From Micromonospora_J zhanjiangensis (GTDB lineage: Bacteria > Actinomycetota > Actinomycetes > Mycobacteriales > Micromonosporaceae), in the NCBI RefSeq assembly GCF_042650605.1, contig NZ_JBHSBN010000008.1, positions 1-64,000 of the forward strand: a stretch of DNA of 64,000 bases. The letters are read 5' to 3'. Numbering within the stretch: position 1 is the first letter of the stretch; every line of letters starts with the position of its first letter. Below the pieces are notes generated by a model that saw only the letters and a program-made list of their open reading frames with translations, made no database searches and was not told the DNA's origin. This document shows positions 59,550 through 64,000 of this stretch, in pieces. A program made the translations under genes and the position numbers.

Positions 59550-60045
59550 TGGCCCATACTTGCAGACAACCCAGGGGGCTTCGCAAGAGCGGGCGGCCGT
59601 ATTCCGGCCGGCTCACAAGGTCAACTGAACCCGAGGCCCGCGAGCCGGCGGCGGAGCGCGCGCGTTCACCTTTTTCCAGCGATCTTGCCAGCGTGCCGGG
59701 CCTCGACCGGCGCGCCACGCCCACCCGCGCATCGGCCGGGCGGGCCGGAACCCCGGGTTTTCCGCGCCGTTCACCGGGCGGCCGGAATGCGAGTGACCGG
59801 TCGGTGGATCGACCGTCGGACCGGTGCCGAATAACGATACCCGGGTGGTCCCTAATGGTCGGCGGTGCCGCCGTTCGGGTGGCCGGTCGAATGCGAAATG
59901 CGGTCGGGGCGCACCGGTCGTACCGGTGCGCCCGCCCGGTCGGTCCATCATGACCGGCCGGCGTCCCCCCGGGGCGATGGGGGTCAGGGACCGCGGAACC
60001 GGCTGATCGCCGGCTCGTGCCGGGCCCGCGGGACGGGTCGGCCGG
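59550..60045. other. 496-base spacer: promoter of the coiled-coil gene and a hairpin
   Basis: No gene is supported here. The part next to 59549 must hold the promoter of the DivIVA-domain gene. At 59907-59933 a perfect 12-bp stem (GGGCGCACCGGT with its complement, loop CGT) could terminate the LLM gene that ends at 60046 on the minus strand. Short open frames in the region lack codon structure and ribosome sites. Confidence 0.5.
59907..59933 (-). terminator. 12-bp perfect hairpin downstream of the LLM gene
   Basis: GGGCGCACCGGT (59907-59918) and ACCGGTGCGCCC (59922-59933) close a 3-base loop. It is 112 bases beyond the LLM stop on the minus strand, and no T-tract follows. Confidence 0.5.
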
Positions 60046-61029
60046 CTACCGGCCGGCCAGCCGGTCGACGATCGGTGCCGCGGCGGCCAGGTTCGAGCCG
60101 AGGTGGAGATAGTTGATCCCGAACCGGTCGCGCAGGGCCAGCAGCCGGTCGACGCACTCCTCGACGTCGCCGCGCAGCGCCACCGGGGAGTCCGCCAGCG
60201 CCTCGGCCGGGACCAGCGCGGCGTGGCTGGACGTACAGCGCTGCTCGACGCCGCGGTGGGTCACCCGGACGTCGAACATCCGCAGCTGGAACTCCATCGT
60301 CGCGGGATCGCGCCCGGCGCCCCGGGCGGCGGCGCGGGCCCAGGCGAGCTGCTCGTCCAGCCGGTCGGCGCTCAGCTCGGCGGCCGCCGAGAGCGGGTCC
60401 CGCCCGGGGGCGAGCCGGGGATTGACCCCGACGATGTCGGCCGTCCGGCCGGCCAGTTCCAGGATCCGCCGGCCGCCGCCGCCGACCAGCAGCGGCGGGT
60501 GCGGGCGTTGCGCCGGCTCGGGCAGCCCGACCAGGTCGGTCACCCGGTAGTACCGGCCGGTGCGGCTGACCGGCTTGCCGCCGAACAGGTCCAGGATGAT
60601 CCCGATCGACTCGGCGAGCCGGTCGATCCGTACCCCGGCCGGGTCGAACCGCAGGCCGGCGGCGTCGTGGTCGTCGCGCAGCCAGCCGGCACCCAGGCCG
60701 AACTCGACCCGGCCGCCGGAGAAGACGTCCAGGTTGGCCAGCGCCCGGTGCAGCGCCACCGGGTGCCGGAAGTCGTTGCAGAGCACCAGGCTCAGCACCC
60801 GCAGCCGGCTGGTCGCCTCGGCCGCCACCGTCATGGCCACCAGCGGGTCCATGGCCCACCCGCCGGTGAGATGGTCGGAGACCGAGACGGAGCTGAACCC
60901 CAACTCCTCGATCCGGCGGATCTCGTCCCGCCACCGCCGGGCCGGCCGGGTCAACGGAGGCATCGAGGTGGTGAACCGGAACGGACGCGGTCGGTTGATG
61001 GCGTACTCCCTGGTCGGCGGGGTGGCCAC
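60046..61029 (-). CDS. LLM-class F420-dependent oxidoreductase (TIGR03621-like)
   Basis: A 327-residue luciferase-like TIM-barrel protein. RPRPFRFTTS opens the chain. GFSSVSVSDHL, LSLVLCNDFRHPVALHRALA, LDVFSGGRVEFGLGAGWL and PHPPLLVGGGGRRILELAGR follow, the order of motifs I recall for the MSMEG_2516-type F420 family (TIGR03621). The cofactor would be F420 or FMN; the substrate is unknown. I use the GTG at 61029, since the N-terminal RPFRF motif falls upstream of the next Met. The gene is divergent from the dioxygenase-like gene, with a 154-base spacer between. Confidence 0.88.
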   Translation of the reverse strand: MATPPTREYAINRPRPFRFTTSMPPLTRPARRWRDEIRRIEELGFSSVSVSDHLTGGWAMDPLVAMTVAAEATSRLRVLSLVLCNDFRHPVALHRALANLDVFSGGRVEFGLGAGWLRDDHDAAGLRFDPAGVRIDRLAESIGIILDLFGGKPVSRTGRYYRVTDLVGLPEPAQRPHPPLLVGGGGRRILELAGRTADIVGVNPRLAPGRDPLSAAAELSADRLDEQLAWARAAARGAGRDPATMEFQLRMFDVRVTHRGVEQRCTSSHAALVPAEALADSPVALRGDVEECVDRLLALRDRFGINYLHLGSNLAAAAPIVDRLAGR

Positions 61030-61183
61030 GGGTGTGTCCAGGGTCCGCGACCAGTCATCCGACCCGTACGGTCAAGTCGGATTCGCGACATGGGGCGGGG
61101 TCGCGGGGTGGGCGCTTCCGCGAGCGCGGGCGCCGGTCGTACGGTGACCACCGAAAGTACGGATCTCGTCACCGGAGGTCATC

Positions 61184-62089
61184 GTGACGGTGGTGTACGT
61201 CGACTCGCCCCTGCCCGACGACGAGCGGCGGCGCCGGCTGTACGCGGGCGATCTGTTCGTCCACGGCCCGACGCCGAACTCGCTGGCGCTGGCGGCGTTC
61301 GCCCGGGAGATGGCCGAGTTCGCGTTCGCCCCGCACTTCCCGCCGGACGCCCAGCACCACCTGGGCGCCACCGGCTACGTCGAGGTGCTCGCCGGGCTCA
61401 AGCCGGCGTTCATCAACCACCCGCGCAGCAAGGATCTGGTCCGCGGGGTGCTCGCCGACCTGGGCCTCGATCCGGCGCACAGCTACTTCGACGTACCGCG
61501 CCTGCGCACCATGACCAGCGACTACCTCAACGCCGGGTTGACCCTGCAGTTCGCGGCGCACCGGGACACCTGGTTCGCCGCGCCGATGTGTCAGCTCAAC
61601 TTCTGGCTCCCGGTGTACGAGGTGGCGGAGGCCAACGTGATGGCCTTCCACCCGCGGTACTTCGACGCCGGGGTGCGCAACAGCTCCCGGGACTACGACT
61701 ACGCCGAGTGGGTGGCGAACGGACGCGTCGCCGCGGCGCGGCAGGTCGAGGTGGAGACCCGTAAGCAGCCGCGCCTGGAGGAGGAGTTGGACACCGTGCC
61801 GGACCTGCGGGTGATCACGCCACCCGGTGGCGTACTGATCTTCTCCGGGGCGCAGTTGCACAGCACCGTGCCGAACACCTCCGGCCGGACCCGGTTCTCG
61901 ATCGACTTCCGGGTGGTCGACCGGCGGGACGTCGAGCGGGGGCGGGGCGCCCGCAACGTCGACTCGGAGTGCACCGGCACCACCCTCGGCGACTTCCGGT
62001 CCGCCGCCGACCTGAGCCCGCTCCCCGCCGACCTCGTCGCCGCGCACACCCGCCGGACCGCTGAGCCCATGCCGCTGAGTCCGAGCTGA
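61184..62089 (+). CDS. Fe(II)/2-oxoglutarate dioxygenase-like protein
   Basis: A 301-residue protein resembling phytanoyl-CoA dioxygenase-type enzymes. A plausible 2-His-1-carboxylate triad is His and Asp of AAHRDTWF (near residue 128) and the His of SGAQLHSTVPNTSGRTRFSI (near 226), where the following Arg would hold 2-oxoglutarate. LNFWLPVYEV and NVMAFHPRYF are strands of the jelly roll. GGAGG just upstream supports the GTG at 61184. The substrate is unknown. The last residues (AEPMPLSPS) and the stop codon come from a 14-bp tandem repeat that continues downstream. Confidence 0.78.
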   Translation: MTVVYVDSPLPDDERRRRLYAGDLFVHGPTPNSLALAAFAREMAEFAFAPHFPPDAQHHLGATGYVEVLAGLKPAFINHPRSKDLVRGVLADLGLDPAHSYFDVPRLRTMTSDYLNAGLTLQFAAHRDTWFAAPMCQLNFWLPVYEVAEANVMAFHPRYFDAGVRNSSRDYDYAEWVANGRVAAARQVEVETRKQPRLEEELDTVPDLRVITPPGGVLIFSGAQLHSTVPNTSGRTRFSIDFRVVDRRDVERGRGARNVDSECTGTTLGDFRSAADLSPLPADLVAAHTRRTAEPMPLSPS

Positions 62090-62192
62090 GCCCGCGTCGC
62101 TGGGCCCGTGCCGCTGGGCCCGTGCCGCTGGGCCCGCGTCGCTGGGCCCGTGCCGCCGGGTCGAGCCGGGCCGCCGGGTCGAGCCGGGCCGC
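62062..62192. repeat. 14-bp and 18-bp tandem repeats at the end of the dioxygenase gene
   Basis: Units of TGAGCCCATGCCGC type begin at 62062, pass an 11-base short copy (62076-62086), and continue as TGAGCCCGCGTCGC (62087) and four TGGGCCC copies (62101-62156). Two 18-bp units, CGGGTCGAGCCGGGCCGC, follow (62157-62192), then degenerate remains reach about 62210. The array crosses the stop codon at 62087. Confidence 0.88.
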
Positions 62193-62212
62193 GCCGGGCC
62201 GCCGGGTCGGTC

Positions 62213-62683
62213 TCAGGAGCGGGCCGGCTCGACCAGTTCGACCAGGACGCCGCCGGCGTCCTTGGGGTGGACGAAGTTGATCCGGGAGTCGGCGGTGCCC
62301 CGGCGTGGCTGGTCGTAGAGCAGCCGCAGACCCCTGGCCCGCAGCGCGGCGCAGGCCGCGTCGACGTCGGCCACCGTGTACGCCACCTGCTGCACCCCCG
62401 GGCCGTTGCGGTCGAGGAACTTCCCGATGGTGGACTCCGGCGTGAGCGGGGCCAGCAGTTGCAGGCAGCCACCCTCGGTGGTCGGTCCCACGGCCAGCAT
62501 CGCTTCCCGGACGCCCTGTTCGGAGTTGGTCTCGGTGTGCACGCAGCGCATGCCGAAGGTGCGACCGTAGAAGTCGATCGCCGCGTCCAGGTCGGCGACC
62601 GCGATGCCGACGTGGTCGATCCGGAGCAGCCCGATGTCTGTGACGTAGTCCGCAGCGGGCTCGGCGGGGGAGTTGTCAGCCAT
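62213..62683 (-). CDS. mce: Methylmalonyl-CoA epimerase
   Basis: A 156-residue vicinal-oxygen-chelate protein that interconverts (2R)- and (2S)-methylmalonyl-CoA in propionate metabolism. RIDHVGIAVADLDAAIDFY provides the first metal His. FLDRNGPGVQQVAYTVADVD provides the conserved mid-chain strand, although the usual HH pair reads QQ here. GGVLVELVEP carries the final Glu. The HH-to-QQ change may alter metal binding and deserves checking. It is divergent from the thiolase gene (62-base spacer) and next to the cytoskeletal genes, the order seen in Streptomyces. The ATG at 62683 has no clear ribosome site and may be leaderless. Confidence 0.88.
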   Translation of the reverse strand: MADNSPAEPAADYVTDIGLLRIDHVGIAVADLDAAIDFYGRTFGMRCVHTETNSEQGVREAMLAVGPTTEGGCLQLLAPLTPESTIGKFLDRNGPGVQQVAYTVADVDAACAALRARGLRLLYDQPRRGTADSRINFVHPKDAGGVLVELVEPARS

Positions 62684-62745
62684 GGCGCTAGTCTGACCGA
62701 ACAGTCGTTAAGGAACACCGCCGGCACCCCTCGGAGGCGAGAGTC

Positions 62746-63930
62746 ATGGCTTCGGTGATCGTCAGTGGCGCGCGGACCCCGATGGGTCGCCTGCTGGGCA
62801 ACCTCAAGGACCTGCCGGCGACCAAGCTCGGCGGGGTGGCCATCGCGGGCGCCCTGGAGCGGGCCGGGGTGCGACCCGACCAGGTCCAGTACGTGATCAT
62901 GGGCCAGGTGCTGCAGGCCGGCGCGGGGCAGATCCCGGCCCGGCAGGCGGCCGTCGAGGCGGGCATCCCGATGTCCGTACCGGCGCTGACGATCAACAAG
63001 GTCTGCCTCTCCGGCCTGGACGCCATCGCGCTGGCCGACCAGCTGATCCGGGCCGGCGAGTTCGACATCGTGGTGGCCGGTGGCATGGAGTCGATGACCA
63101 ACGCCCCGCACCTGCTGCTCGGCCAGCGGGCCGGCTACAAGTACGGCGATGTGGTGATCAAGGACCACATGGCGCTGGACGGGCTGACCGACGCCTGGGA
63201 CCAGGACGCGATGGGCGCCTCCACCGAGCGGCACAACACCCGGTACGGGATCTCCCGGGCCGATCAGGACGCCTTCGCCGCGGCCAGCCACCAGCGGGCC
63301 GCCGCCGCCCAGAAGAACGGCGCGTTCGGCGAGGAGATCGTCCCGGTGTCGATCCCGCAGCGCAAGGGTGACCCGGTGGTGATCACCGAGGACGAGGGCA
63401 TCCGGCCGGACACCACCGCCGAGTCGCTGGCCAAGCTGCGCCCGGCGTTCGCCAAGGACGGCACGATCACCGCCGCCAGCTCGTCGCCGATCTCGGACGG
63501 CGCCTGCGCGGTGGTGGTGATGAGTAAGGCCAAGGCCACCGAACTGGGGCTCACCTGGCTGGCCGAGATCGGCGCGCACGGCAACGTGGCCGGTCCGGAC
63601 AACTCGCTGCACGCGCAGCCGGCCAACGCCATCGCGCACGCCCTGCGCAAGGATGGCCTGACCGTCGCCGACCTCGACCTGATCGAGATCAACGAGGCGT
63701 TCGCCCAGGTCGGCATCCAGTCCACCCGCGAACTCGGGGTCGACCCGGGAATCGTCAACGTCAACGGCGGGGCGATCGCGCTGGGCCACCCGATCGGGAT
63801 GTCCGGCGCCCGGCTGGTGCTCACCCTCGCCCTGGAACTCAAGCGGCGCGGCGGCGGCACCGGCGCGGCGGCGCTGTGCGGTGGCGGCGGACAGGGCGAC
63901 GCGTTGATCCTTCACGTACCCGGGGCGTGA
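62746..63930 (+). CDS. Acetyl-CoA C-acetyltransferase (thiolase)
   Basis: A 394-residue thiolase. The acylated Cys is Cys87 in NKVCLSGLDAI, the catalytic His is His348 in GHPIGMSGAR, and the second Cys is Cys378 in ALCGGGGQG. GGMESMTNAPHLL and EINEAFAQVGIQS are further family motifs, and the length is normal. It condenses two acetyl-CoA or cleaves acetoacetyl-CoA. GGAGGCGAGAGTC precedes the ATG. Its stop overlaps the start of a MeaB-like gene (GTGA), linking it to methylmalonyl-CoA metabolism. Confidence 0.95.
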   Translation: MASVIVSGARTPMGRLLGNLKDLPATKLGGVAIAGALERAGVRPDQVQYVIMGQVLQAGAGQIPARQAAVEAGIPMSVPALTINKVCLSGLDAIALADQLIRAGEFDIVVAGGMESMTNAPHLLLGQRAGYKYGDVVIKDHMALDGLTDAWDQDAMGASTERHNTRYGISRADQDAFAAASHQRAAAAQKNGAFGEEIVPVSIPQRKGDPVVITEDEGIRPDTTAESLAKLRPAFAKDGTITAASSSPISDGACAVVVMSKAKATELGLTWLAEIGAHGNVAGPDNSLHAQPANAIAHALRKDGLTVADLDLIEINEAFAQVGIQSTRELGVDPGIVNVNGGAIALGHPIGMSGARLVLTLALELKRRGGGTGAAALCGGGGQGDALILHVPGA

Positions 63931-64000
63931 GCGCGGTGGTGGACCGACCGGCCGGTGGCGTCCGGCGCAGCCGGGACGTACCGATGTTGGTCGACCGGGC
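63927..64000 (+). CDS. MeaB/ArgK-like GTPase, N-terminal fragment
   Basis: From the GTG at 63927 (overlapping the thiolase stop as GTGA), 24 residues are open to the window edge, including RRSRDVPMLVDRA. That stretch resembles the opening helix of MeaB-type chaperone GTPases of methylmalonyl-CoA mutase. Gene order after a thiolase and mce supports it. The fragment is short, so the call is tentative. Confidence 0.55.
   Translation, partial: MSAVVDRPAGGVRRSRDVPMLVDR

Noticed and set aside
62101..62192. Possible CRISPR or attachment site in the short repeats.
   Set aside because: The units are contiguous with no spacers, and there is no integrase or flanking tRNA gene.

Overview
The window is very GC-rich DNA (about 70% or more over most of its length), with frequent GTG and some TTG starts and many 4-base ATGA/GTGA gene overlaps. 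Gene content is actinobacterial: DUF397 with an XRE regulator, an F420-dependent oxidoreductase, DivIVA-like polarity proteins, and a methylmalonyl-CoA epimerase next to a thiolase. A filamentous actinomycete, most likely Micromonosporaceae (Micromonospora or a relative), is my inference; no rRNA or tRNA is present to confirm it.

Layout. 1-4.0 kb: the start of a LysE-type exporter, an NAD-dependent epimerase-like gene, and a secreted GH27 alpha-galactosidase with a ricin-type lectin tail and a LacI-like operator. 4.3-25.5 kb: a surface-polysaccharide locus. It holds a WzxC-like flippase, several glycosyltransferases (GT2, WecG/TagA, WsaF-like), a CDP-sugar type nucleotidyltransferase, two methyltransferases, a PIG-L deacetylase, a pyruvyl transferase with its F420-hydrogenase-beta-like partner, an ABC-2 exporter pair, and two secreted proteins (parallel beta-helix; DUF4082 plus barrel-like domain).

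25.7-41.6 kb: an island of toxin, immunity and regulatory genes. It holds a Phd/YefM-RelE pair, a secreted HNH-like nuclease followed by a SUKH-like probable immunity gene, a membrane protein with a repeat-rich proline tail, a LamG-domain secreted protein translationally coupled to a 2334-residue RHS/HINT polymorphic toxin, an Imm32-like immunity gene, and an XRE-DUF397 pair. The toxin tip and its immunity gene have visibly lower GC than their surroundings.

41.8-55.8 kb: a second polysaccharide region. It has a large secreted protein (dimethylformamidase-beta-like plus two DUF4082 domains), then a ten-gene minus-strand operon. The operon reads in order: sugar 3-dehydrogenase (Gfo/Idh), epimerase, aminotransferase, acetyltransferase, aminotransferase, MFS transporter, beta-propeller protein, DUF6492 protein, O-antigen ligase/polymerase, and Wzz-like chain-length protein. 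The logic is synthesis of an acetylated (di)amino sugar feeding a Wzx/Wzy-type polymer.

56.0-64.0 kb: a core chromosomal block of two long DivIVA-like coiled-coil proteins, methylmalonyl-CoA epimerase, acetyl-CoA acetyltransferase and the start of a MeaB-like GTPase. This matches the order I recall around filP/scy in Streptomyces, with an LLM oxidoreductase and an Fe(II)/2-oxoglutarate dioxygenase-like gene inserted.
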